From CAIYRG01 sp035318785 (GTDB taxonomy: Bacteria > Pseudomonadota > Alphaproteobacteria > Micropepsales > Micropepsaceae): a DNA stretch of 7,373 bases. Both the position numbers and the translations under genes were made by a program. Under the pieces are notes generated by a model, which worked only from the letters and a program-made list of their open reading frames with translations, was not told the origin of the DNA and made no database searches. Of the stretch, positions 1 to 6,212 are shown piece after piece; position 1 is the stretch's first letter; every line of letters starts with the position of its first letter. The stretch is taken from assembly GCA_035318785.1 (NCBI GenBank), contig DATHDZ010000131.1:1-7373 (forward strand), read 5' to 3'.

Positions 1-648
1 CGGTCTCTCACCGGAAAGCCGAGCACGACCTTGCGCCCAGCGTCCCGTCGGATGGACTTTAGCGCACGATCTGCCGATCTTTGGCGGCTCGTTTGGCGCG
101 TTTCTTTGTCCGAGCGACGTTGCCTCAGCCGCGGCCTTTCCCATCAACCATTTGAAATCTATGTTGTTTATACGCTGCGAAGGCCGGACTCCGACCGAAC
201 GGGAACTTTCGAGAAGCCCGCAACGACGATCACGACGGCGCGTTATGTAGCCAAACTTTAACCCGCCGCGAGGGAGGATCAGGACGGCGATAAGAGGTCG
301 ATGCCAGTGGCAAAAGCATCCATACGCGGCAAGCTCGATCCGAACAGTCCCTGGATCCGCTGCATCATCGGCCCCATCGTTGCGTCCTCACGCCCCACGC
401 TGCCGGTGAGGCGAGGCCCGGTTACCAGGGCAGCGGTCCTGTTGAAAGGACGCCAATCGGCACCGAGACCATCAACGAAGGCATAGGCCGGTCCGTCCGC
501 TGCGTGCGATCATCCGCTCAATAACAGCATGACGCTTCGCTAATTCAGCGAGTGTACAATCTGACGCAGTGGTGATTCGGCACGGAATCTTGTCGAATGC
601 TGCTCATCGAATCTGTATCCTACCTATGATTCTCAGAAGGAAAATCCA
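1..648. other. Leading region without a recognisable gene
   Basis: No reading frame here gives a protein I recognise. On the plus strand, short ATG frames exist at 31-261 and 301-486, but neither has a ribosome binding site or a recognisable motif. On the minus strand, bases 282-509 form a 76-codon open stretch with protein-like composition but no good start (see findings). Two minus-strand frames are open from about 144 to the left edge; one begins with ATG at 144-142 without a Shine-Dalgarno sequence, so a gene entering from the left cannot be excluded. The last part (about 590-648) must hold the promoter of the HU gene. A TATGAT box at 625-630 is the best -10 match, but no good -35 lies at proper spacing and the leader would be very short, so I do not annotate a promoter. 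Confidence 0.5.
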
Positions 649-975
649 ATGGCAGAAACCGCCAATGCCGCAGCCAAAGCAGCGCCGAAAGCAAAGGTTG
701 ACACCATCAGCACCAAACAAATCGCCGTGACATTGGCGGACAAACATGGGCTGACCAAGAAGCAGGCCAACGAGATCATGGATGATCTGGCCGCTTTTAT
801 CGCGAAGTCCCTCAAGAAGGGCTCCCGCATCCGTTTGAACGGGCTTGGCATCCTGCAAGTGCGCAAGCGCGCCGCTCGCATGGGACGCAATCCCGCGACC
901 GGTGAAGCGATCAAGATCAAGGCGAGCAAGAAAGTCGCTTTCCGCGTCGCCAAAGAACTCAAGGAATCGGTCTGA
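649..975 (+). CDS. hup: HU-family nucleoid DNA-binding protein
   Basis: This is a 108-residue member of the bacterial HU/IHF family, small dimeric proteins that bend and compact DNA and act in replication, recombination and transcription. Residues 1-18 form an Ala/Lys-rich tail beyond the usual core of about 90 residues. The core starts near I20 with the helical dimerisation part (residues 20-55), followed by the beta-sheet saddle. GLGILQVRKRAAR at 65-77 replaces the commoner GFGxF form, and RNPATGE at 80-86 is the signature of the DNA-binding arm, with P82 the residue expected to intercalate. The C-terminal helix ends in KKVAFRVAKELKESV. The ATG is preceded by AAGGA at 637-641 with a 7-nt spacer, which fixes the start. 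The gene stands alone and is followed by a strong terminator, so it is probably monocistronic. The sequence type points to an alphaproteobacterium. HU is more likely than IHF because of the overall arm sequence; whether it is the only HU of this genome is unknown. Confidence 0.95.
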   Translation: MAETANAAAKAAPKAKVDTISTKQIAVTLADKHGLTKKQANEIMDDLAAFIAKSLKKGSRIRLNGLGILQVRKRAARMGRNPATGEAIKIKASKKVAFRVAKELKESV

Positions 976-1013
976 CGCGATTCTGAGGCGGACTGGATTC
1001 GGGGACGCGTGCA

Positions 1014-1029
1014 AAGGCGGCCCCGCCTT
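1014..1029. repeat. Small GC-rich hairpin downstream of the HU gene
   Basis: AAGGCG (1014-1019) pairs perfectly with CGCCTT (1024-1029) around the loop GCCC. There is no following T-run, so it is not a terminator by itself. It sits 17 bases before the strong terminator and would be part of the 3' untranslated region of the HU mRNA, where it could add stability. It may also be chance in GC-rich DNA. Confidence 0.4.
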
Positions 1030-1045
1030 CCGCCCCAAACGCGCG

Positions 1046-1076
1046 AGCGTCAACGCGGATTCGCGTTGACGCTTTT
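1046..1076 (+). terminator. Rho-independent terminator of the HU gene
   Basis: AGCGTCAACGCG (1046-1057) and CGCGTTGACGCT (1062-1073) form a perfect 12-bp stem with the 4-nt loop GATT, and a TTTT run at 1073-1076 follows directly. The stem begins 70 bases after the HU stop codon. The minus-strand transcript would have no U-run after this hairpin, so it should act mainly on HU transcription. It may still insulate HU from the convergent GlcG-like gene that stops at 1128. Confidence 0.85.
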
Positions 1077-1127
1077 ATGCTTGTTCCGCGCGGATGCGAT
1101 CATCCAAGCAGCGGCAAATAATCCAGG

Positions 1128-1628
1128 TCAGCGCTGCGCCGCCACGGGCTGTTGCTTCGGCAGCACGGCGTCTATTCCTGCTTGCGCGCATTCTTCCTGC
1201 TTCTGCGCGCCGCCAACCCCGATCGCACCGGCCACTTGCCCGTCGATGAGGATCGGCAAGGCGCCGGCCTTCGGAAAATCGTTGATCCAAACCGAAGCCT
1301 GATTGCGCAGCGAGGTAACGTCTTCTTCCAGCGACTTGGTAGGGCGCTGCCAATGGACTGCGGTCTTCGCTTTCAGGATCGCCGTTTCGGTCAAGGTGGG
1401 GCCGCCGCCCTGCATGGCGTGGAAATCGAGCAGCACGCCGTCCAGACCGACGACCGCCACGCCGACGAGGATGTTGTTCTTCTCGGCAAAAGCCAGACAG
1501 GCATCCACCATCTTGCGCGCCGCGGCATTGCTGACCTGTTTGCGATCGACCGAGACGGCTTGCGCCGAAGCTTCGACAGTGATGGCGCACGCACAAAGCG
1601 CGGCAATCGTGAATAGCATTTTGCGCAA
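1128..1628 (-). CDS. Exported GlcG/HbpS-family protein
   Basis: This 166-residue protein belongs to the GlcG/HbpS family (Pfam Haem_degrading, PF03928), a small alpha/beta fold that forms oligomers; HbpS of Streptomyces binds haem outside the cell, while many members sit next to catabolic genes with unknown roles. Family marks are VGVAVVGLDGVLLDF at 55-69, the helix AILKAKTA at 83-90 and GAIGVGGA at 134-141. Residues 1-22 form a signal peptide (RK, a hydrophobic stretch, then ASA before Q23), so the mature protein of about 144 residues is probably periplasmic. I prefer the TTG at 1628: a GGAG in the upstream GAGGAGAGAGCC lies 6 nt before it, whereas the ATG at 1619 would be 15 nt away and would lose the positive RK n-region. 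The gene starts 45 bp after the stop of the hydrolase-like gene on the same strand and is probably co-transcribed with it. Ligand and function are not shown by the sequence. Confidence 0.85.
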   Translation of the reverse strand: MRKMLFTIAALCACAITVEASAQAVSVDRKQVSNAAARKMVDACLAFAEKNNILVGVAVVGLDGVLLDFHAMQGGGPTLTETAILKAKTAVHWQRPTKSLEEDVTSLRNQASVWINDFPKAGALPILIDGQVAGAIGVGGAQKQEECAQAGIDAVLPKQQPVAAQR

Positions 1629-1673
1629 GGCTCTCTCCTCTGGTTTGGCTGGCGCGTTTTCCCCGCGCTCATC

Positions 1674-3002
1674 TCAATCAAAATAGCCCGAATTGATGTA
1701 GCGCATCCATGTGCTGCCGACAATTTTGATGCTGTCCTGCGTGAACAAATAATGGTGCAGGCCTTCGATGCGGCCGACCCGATATTTCTTCGCATAGGGC
1801 TCCATGACTTTGCGGTTCGCGTCCACGGTCCGGGGCGGCAGGGCTTCGTCATTGGTGCCGTTCAGGTCGAGAATTGGCACGTTTTTCAGCTCGGCCGGCG
1901 GATAGCTCGGCTCGAACATGGCTTGCATGAACGCGGCAAGGCCGGGCTTGCGGTCTTGCGCCGGCAGGAAGTCGGATTGCCAAAGGCGCAAGCCTTGCTC
2001 GGTCAGCGCGGCGGCGCCGAACTGCATCGCCGCATCTTCGGTGCTCTTGAAACGTGGGTCTTTCTGCGCCGCCTGCCACCATTTGGCGCGCGTCTGAGAA
2101 TCGATATTCTTGGTGTAGAACTCGAAATCGTCGAGGCCGCGTTCGCGCACCCGAAGCGCGCTGTGCTCATAGACATCGTTGAAATTACCGTCCAACGTTC
2201 GGCCATTCACATAGGCAAGGCCCGTAGAGCTGGTCCCCCAGCCAAGATAGCCATCGGGCGTGAAATATTTGGCGAGCGGATACAGACTCGCGCCGCCCGT
2301 CGACATGCCCCAAAACAGCACCAGCGAGCTTTGCCGGTCGGGAATCGCCTTTTCCAGCGCGAGCCGGTAACCCTCGACGAAGACCCGCGGCGTCGCGGCG
2401 AGCATCTGTTTTTCGAGCGCCGTCCCTTTGCGCGGGAAGCGATACACCGCGCTCACCCCGGCGGAAACATTTCCCGAGAGGCCGGAGTGTTTGACCTCGT
2501 AATCGCTTTCCGCCCAATGCGCTTTTTGCGTCCGGCTGAACATCGGCATGCGTTTGCCGATCGGCACGCTTTCCCACGATCCATCTTTTGTTTGCGCGAG
2601 GAAGTTCCAGCGGCCGACGCGGGTGAGGGCGATGAACGTAATTCCGCGTTTGGCGAGCCAGATGGCCGGCCCTTCTTTGCCCTCGATGGTGGAGACGAAA
2701 TCCAGCGCGTATTCGCTTCCGGGCTCGCCGCCGACCACGACGAGTTTTTTCCCGTTCCGCAGACGAGGCTTGTCAGGCGTCAGGGTGACGACGACTTGCG
2801 TGAAATTCTGCCCGTTCGCGGAGAAGTCGATGAAATCGATTGCCTGTCTATAGGTGCCGGTTTCGGGGTAATCATTTGCGGCGAGGATCTCGTCGATCGC
2901 CGCTTTCCCCATCGTTCCGTTATCGGGCGGGATGTCCCACGCCCCGGCGGGAGAGGAGATGAGCGCAAATGCGCTCAACAAAACCAGCCATTTCGACGCC
3001 AT
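1674..3002 (-). CDS. Exported alpha/beta-hydrolase-like protein
   Basis: This is a 442-residue protein with a clear signal peptide (hydrophobic residues 5-17, probable cleavage after AGA at 19-21), so it is exported. I do not recognise a named family, but the alpha/beta-hydrolase layout is visible. VVVGGEPGSEY at 88-98 looks like the first core strand and oxyanion loop. GMSTGGAS at 232-239 is a GxSxG nucleophile elbow with S234. LNGTNDEALPP at 380-390 offers D385 as the acid, and EGLHHYLF at 413-420 offers H416 or H417 as the base. The long stretch between 130 and 225 could form a cap. An esterase, lactonase or peptidase-like activity is possible; the substrate is unknown. The start at 3002 is chosen because GGAGA lies 7 nt upstream and the signal peptide begins there; the in-frame ATG at 3032 would add ten residues before it. 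The gene is first of a probable unit with the GlcG-like gene and is divergent from the dioxygenase. Confidence 0.8.
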   Translation of the reverse strand: MASKWLVLLSAFALISSPAGAWDIPPDNGTMGKAAIDEILAANDYPETGTYRQAIDFIDFSANGQNFTQVVVTLTPDKPRLRNGKKLVVVGGEPGSEYALDFVSTIEGKEGPAIWLAKRGITFIALTRVGRWNFLAQTKDGSWESVPIGKRMPMFSRTQKAHWAESDYEVKHSGLSGNVSAGVSAVYRFPRKGTALEKQMLAATPRVFVEGYRLALEKAIPDRQSSLVLFWGMSTGGASLYPLAKYFTPDGYLGWGTSSTGLAYVNGRTLDGNFNDVYEHSALRVRERGLDDFEFYTKNIDSQTRAKWWQAAQKDPRFKSTEDAAMQFGAAALTEQGLRLWQSDFLPAQDRKPGLAAFMQAMFEPSYPPAELKNVPILDLNGTNDEALPPRTVDANRKVMEPYAKKYRVGRIEGLHHYLFTQDSIKIVGSTWMRYINSGYFD

Positions 3003-3039
3003 CCGAGAGTCTCCGAAAAACGATTTTCCCACGGCCGGG

Positions 3040-3071
3040 ATGATAGCCGGTTCCGGTGGCGCTCGGAACCG
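3040..3071 (-). promoter_or_regulatory. Candidate promoter with overlapping inverted-repeat operator
   Basis: CGGTTCCG (3048-3055) and CGGAACCG (3064-3071) form a perfect inverted repeat with an 8-bp spacer in the 133-bp region between two divergent genes. Read on the minus strand, the same stretch contains TTCCGA (3068-3063), 17 bases, then TATCAT (3045-3040). The -10 matches consensus at five of six positions and the -35 at three. Transcription would begin near 3033, about 30 nt before the hydrolase-like ATG at 3002, which leaves room for its Shine-Dalgarno sequence. The repeat covers the -35 and most of the spacer, where a repressor would block polymerase. The repeat is seen; the promoter and operator roles are inferred. 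No regulator gene is in the window. Confidence 0.4.
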
Positions 3072-3135
3072 CGGGCACCCTGGATTGCCTCACGCCGCTC
3101 GATTAGCCTTTGATGTATGTCGGCAGAACCTATCC

Positions 3136-3972
3136 ATGGTTGAGATATTCCCGCTTTCCGCGGCCATCGGGGTTGAGGTCCGCGGCGTCGATCTTGCGAA
3201 GCCGCTCGACGACGCGAGCTTCGCGTCCATCCGCGCCGCCTGGGAACAGAACGGCATCGCTCTGTTCCGGGACCAACGACTCGACGAAATGGCTCAGGTG
3301 AATTTTGGCAGCCGCTTCGGGCCGCTTGGCAAAGCGGTCAATGATCACGATCCGGAAAAAGGCGGCGGCCACCCTGCGGTGCTCTATGTTTCCAATGTGC
3401 GGGTGGACGGAAAGGTGACGGGCATCCTTCCGGACGGCGAAATGTTCTTCCATTCCGACACTTGCTACATGGAACGCCCGGCCATGGCGTCGATGCTCTA
3501 TGCGATGGAAATCCCGTCAAGGGGCGGCAACACGCTTTATGCGAACGGGTTTCGCAGCTATGAGACCCTATCGGATGAGATGAAGGCGTTTCTCAAGGGA
3601 AAACGCGCGCTCAATGTCTATGATTATGAGGGCAATCCGACGCATCGCGCCGAGTCTTTGCCTCCGGACGTCAAGCAATTCGCCCATCCGATTCTGCGCC
3701 GGCACACGCCCACGGGCCGCACCGCGCTCTATGTCAACCGGCTGATGACCTGGTCGATCCTGGGCCTGTCGTCCGATCAAAGCCGCGAGACCTTGTCGCT
3801 GCTTTTCGATCATCAGGAAAAGCCGGAATTCGTCTACGAGCATGTCTGGAGGGCGGGCGATTTGATGCTGTGGGACAACCGGTCCTGCCTGCACGCGCGA
3901 ACCGATTTCGCTTCGAACGAGCGCAGGCGGTTGCGCCGCGTCACCGTGCTCGGCGAGAAGCCCTACGAATGA
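3136..3972 (+). CDS. TauD/TfdA-family Fe(II)/2-oxoglutarate dioxygenase
   Basis: This 278-residue protein matches the TauD/TfdA family in length and motifs. These cytoplasmic enzymes use Fe(II), O2 and 2-oxoglutarate to hydroxylate a substrate, often releasing sulfite, an aldehyde or a phenol. The N-terminus has the typical IGVEVRGVDLAKPL at 11-24. The iron-binding HxD is H106-S-D108 in FFHSDTCYM, and the distal ligand is H253 in CLHARTDF, just after LMLWDNR. R264 lies 11 residues after H253 and R268 15 after, the spacing of the 2-oxoglutarate- and substrate-binding arginines in TauD. All catalytic residues therefore look intact. The ATG at 3136 fits the family N-terminus, though no strong Shine-Dalgarno sequence precedes it; the frame stays open upstream but without family sequence. 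It is divergent from the hydrolase-like gene and lies 79 bp before the cyclase-family gene, with which it may be co-transcribed. Whether it acts on taurine, a phenoxyacid, a sulfate ester or something else cannot be told. Confidence 0.92.
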   Translation: MVEIFPLSAAIGVEVRGVDLAKPLDDASFASIRAAWEQNGIALFRDQRLDEMAQVNFGSRFGPLGKAVNDHDPEKGGGHPAVLYVSNVRVDGKVTGILPDGEMFFHSDTCYMERPAMASMLYAMEIPSRGGNTLYANGFRSYETLSDEMKAFLKGKRALNVYDYEGNPTHRAESLPPDVKQFAHPILRRHTPTGRTALYVNRLMTWSILGLSSDQSRETLSLLFDHQEKPEFVYEHVWRAGDLMLWDNRSCLHARTDFASNERRRLRRVTVLGEKPYE

Positions 3973-4051
3973 CCCGCTATCGGCGTCGCCGGGCCAATGT
4001 TATCGTTTGCGCCGCTCGCGAATGGATCATTGAACAACAGTGGAGGACCGT

Positions 4052-5098
4052 ATGCGAAATCGTCTGACATCAGTGACTGTGTGTGCCGGCTTGGTCGTGG
4101 CTGGCCTCATTGGTGGATTCGCGTTGCGAAACGAGGGCCAGGCGGCACAGGCCGCCCAGGCGCCCGCACCGGTCGCTCCGCCGGATACCGCGGCGCTGCG
4201 AGCCCAGTACGAGAAGTGGCGGACGGAGTTCAAGACCTGGGGCAAATTTGCCCCCATAGGACAGGAGTCCAAGGGCACGACGAGCCTCATCACGCCGGAG
4301 AAGGTCGCCAGCGCGCTGAAGCTGGTGAAAAGCGGGATCGTGGTGTCGCTCGCGCATGCCGAGCCGCAGACGGTCGCGGCCGATGTCAACGCCGCCGGCA
4401 TCTTCCACCGCGTCACGAACGCCATCACCGACGGCGGCACGACGGACAATTACCAGGTGAGCTATCACGGCCAGACCGTCGCGCATATCGACACCTGGTG
4501 CCACTTCTTCGAGAACGGCCAGATGTATAACGGCGTTCCGGTGAAGGACAATGTCACCAACGAGAGCGGCTGCATCAAGGGCAGCATCATGAATTGGAAG
4601 GGCGGCATCACCACGCGTGCCGTCCTCTACGATATCGCGGCGCTGAAGGGCGTCGACTGGGTCGATCCCAACACGCCGATCACGCGCGCCGATCTCGAAG
4701 CGTGGGAAAAGAAATCCGGCGTGAAGATCGGCCCCGGCGACATCCCGCTGCTCTATATCGGCCGCTGGAAGCGGCGCGCGGCGCTGGGTCCGTGGACGGG
4801 CCAGGTGGCGGGCTATTACCCCGACACGATTCCATGGATGCATGAACGGCTGCCGTCGTTCATCGGCCACGACTTCAACATCGACTGGAATCCGCGGCCC
4901 GGCTGGGAAGGGATGCGCAACCCGATCCACGTGGCGGTGCTGAACTGGATGGGGATCAACATCGTGGAGTGCCTCGATCTCGAGGATCTGGTCGCGACGG
5001 CGCGGCGGCTGAACCGCTACGAGTTCGTGATCACCTTCGCGCCGCTTCCGGTGGAAGGCGGCACGGGATCGCCGGTCAATCCCTTGGCGATTTTCTAG
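4052..5098 (+). CDS. Exported or membrane-anchored cyclase-family metal hydrolase
   Basis: This 348-residue protein belongs to the cyclase family (Pfam PF04199), which includes bacterial kynurenine formamidase and other metal-dependent amide or lactone hydrolases. The core motif is at 137-161: SYHG, then HIDTWCHFF with H145, D147 and H151 as likely metal or catalytic residues, then GQMYNG. Further family blocks are GPGDIPLLYIGRW, the late VAVLNWMGINIVECLDLEDL and the C-terminal PLPVEGGTGSPVNPLAIF. Unlike KynB of about 210 residues, it has a hydrophobic N-terminal segment (about 8-25) and a Gln/Ala/Pro-rich linker to about 44, so it is exported or anchored in the inner membrane. The canonical HxGTHxDxPxH is changed (see findings). 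GGAGGA at 4042-4047, 4 nt before the ATG at 4052, sets the start; the GTG at 4040 overlaps that site. The gene ends 7 bp from the convergent MetX-like gene. Substrate is unknown; kynurenine formamidase itself is unlikely given the export signal. Confidence 0.88.
   Translation: MRNRLTSVTVCAGLVVAGLIGGFALRNEGQAAQAAQAPAPVAPPDTAALRAQYEKWRTEFKTWGKFAPIGQESKGTTSLITPEKVASALKLVKSGIVVSLAHAEPQTVAADVNAAGIFHRVTNAITDGGTTDNYQVSYHGQTVAHIDTWCHFFENGQMYNGVPVKDNVTNESGCIKGSIMNWKGGITTRAVLYDIAALKGVDWVDPNTPITRADLEAWEKKSGVKIGPGDIPLLYIGRWKRRAALGPWTGQVAGYYPDTIPWMHERLPSFIGHDFNIDWNPRPGWEGMRNPIHVAVLNWMGINIVECLDLEDLVATARRLNRYEFVITFAPLPVEGGTGSPVNPLAIF
5068..5094 (+). terminator. Weak candidate terminator inside the end of the cyclase-family gene
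   Basis: ATCGCC (5068-5073) pairs with GGCGAT (5086-5091), and a TTTT run covers 5091-5094. The stem is only 6 bp and the 12-nt loop is large; a competing pairing GGGAT/ATCCC (5065-5069 with 5079-5083) exists. The hairpin lies within the last codons of the gene. Since the convergent stop codons leave only 7 bp, a terminator would have to overlap coding sequence, which makes this the best candidate, but a weak one. Confidence 0.25.
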
Positions 5099-5105
5099 GC
5101 CTAGC

Positions 5106-6185
5106 TCACTTCGCCGGCGGTAGCGTCTTCAGAAACTCCACCAGATGCGGCTTCCAGATGGCCGCGCGCAGATGCGTGTAATGGCCGTGGGTTTCGGGGC
5201 TCTGCGGGATGAGCACATATTTCGCGTTCGCGATGCGCTTGATCGCGGGCTCCATCACATGCAGCGCCGGCGGGTTGGCCTCGTCATCGGCGGAGTTGAT
5301 CGCCATCAGCCGCGCTTTGATCTTCTCGAGGTCCTTCGACGGATCGTAATCCATCACCGCTTCGATGCCGTAGAGCGTGTTGTTGGCATCGGCCTTGCTC
5401 GCCTCTTCGACCAGCTTCTTGTACATGGCATCGCCTGCCTCGCGCGTCGGCGCCAGAAGCTGAATCTGATAATCGCTCTCGGTGCCCATGGGTCCCGAGG
5501 GCGCGGTGTAGATCCAGTGCGTCGGGTTCTTCTCGTAGAAGCCGTTGTTGAAATCGGGATCGTGCTTGATCGCCTCGATGCGGATCCGGCGATTGATCCA
5601 ATTGCGGCCGCTGATGCCGATCGGCTGACTGGCGATCGGCACCAGGCCATCCATCATGTCGGCATACATCTCGCCCCACATCCAGGTCTGCATGCCGCCC
5701 ATGGAGCTGCCCATCACCAAACGCAGATGCTTGATGCCTAGCGCTTCCGTGACGACCCGATGCTCCGCTTCGACCGTGTCGTGATAGCGGTAATGGGGAA
5801 ATTTGCCCTTCAGCCCGTCGCTAGGTTTGCTTGATGCGCCGACGCCAATGGCGTCGGGGATGATGATGAAAGTTTCGGATGCATCGAGCGGTTGTCCCTT
5901 TGCATACAGCTCGTCCGCCAGGGTTGGAAGCAGCCAGTTCTTGCCCGAACCGCTGGTGCCGTGAAGCAGCACGACGCCGTTGGTGATCTCGCCCGCCGCG
6001 TTGCGCTTGGCCGTGCCCAGCGTCATGTAATGCATGCGCAGCTCGGGGATCGTCTCGCCATTCGCAAAGCGGAAATCCTTGAGGATGTAATCCGCCTCCT
6101 TCTGGTTCGGCCAAGTGGTGGTCTGGGCGAACGCCGCAGGCGCGGCGACACAGAGGAGGGCGGTGATCAGCGCACGAAATGTCAT
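5106..6185 (-). CDS. Exported MetX-like alpha/beta-fold hydrolase
   Basis: This 359-residue protein resembles the homoserine O-acetyltransferase (MetX) branch of alpha/beta hydrolases. GVVLLHGTSGSGKNW at 70-84 is the oxyanion-loop region and FIIIPDAIGVGASSKPS at 106-122 is the typical MetX-like block. GSSMGGMQTW at 159-168 is the nucleophile elbow with S161, the closest match to MetX. D300 or D301 in INSADDEANPP is the probable acid, and H335 in THGHYTHL the probable base. Residues 1-20 form a signal peptide ending AFA before Q21, which is not expected for a cytoplasmic methionine enzyme needing acetyl-CoA, so I infer a secreted esterase or amidase-like hydrolase. The ATG at 6185 has GGAG 6 nt upstream; the TTG at 6197 overlaps that site and is rejected. 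It begins 27 bp after the stop of the upstream hydrolase gene on the same strand, so the two probably form an operon. Confidence 0.87.
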   Translation of the reverse strand: MTFRALITALLCVAAPAAFAQTTTWPNQKEADYILKDFRFANGETIPELRMHYMTLGTAKRNAAGEITNGVVLLHGTSGSGKNWLLPTLADELYAKGQPLDASETFIIIPDAIGVGASSKPSDGLKGKFPHYRYHDTVEAEHRVVTEALGIKHLRLVMGSSMGGMQTWMWGEMYADMMDGLVPIASQPIGISGRNWINRRIRIEAIKHDPDFNNGFYEKNPTHWIYTAPSGPMGTESDYQIQLLAPTREAGDAMYKKLVEEASKADANNTLYGIEAVMDYDPSKDLEKIKARLMAINSADDEANPPALHVMEPAIKRIANAKYVLIPQSPETHGHYTHLRAAIWKPHLVEFLKTLPPAK

Positions 6186-6212
6186 GAATTTCTCCAAACT
6201 CTTTGCGTTTCG

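Noticed and set aside
301..486. A 61-codon plus-strand frame starting with ATG
   Set aside because: No Shine-Dalgarno sequence, no recognisable motif, and an overlapping minus-strand frame that looks at least as protein-like.
604..1053. Minus-strand frames opposite the HU gene
   Set aside because: They overlap a secure HU gene and its 3' region and show only shadow composition.
1085..1094. Palindrome TCCGCGCGGA as a terminator for the GlcG-like gene
   Set aside because: The stem is too short, has no loop when folded, and no T-run follows on the minus strand.
1752..3113. A 453-codon plus-strand open frame opposite the exported hydrolase gene
   Set aside because: It mirrors the hydrolase gene codon for codon, is rich in Arg, His and Gly, and shows no family motif. 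The minus-strand frame has a ribosome site, a signal peptide and catalytic motifs. Long antisense frames are expected in GC-rich genes.
2932..3135. N-terminal extension of the dioxygenase to the upstream ATG at 2932
   Set aside because: It would overlap the divergent hydrolase gene and add 68 residues with no similarity to TauD-family proteins; the family N-terminus begins at the ATG at 3136.
4070..4930. A 286-codon minus-strand frame opposite the cyclase-family gene
   Set aside because: Composition is typical of an antisense shadow (many Arg, Asp, Val, His) and the plus strand carries clear family motifs.
5145..5741. A 198-codon plus-strand frame opposite the MetX-like gene
   Set aside because: It has no motif and no ribosome site, and the minus strand clearly encodes the real protein.
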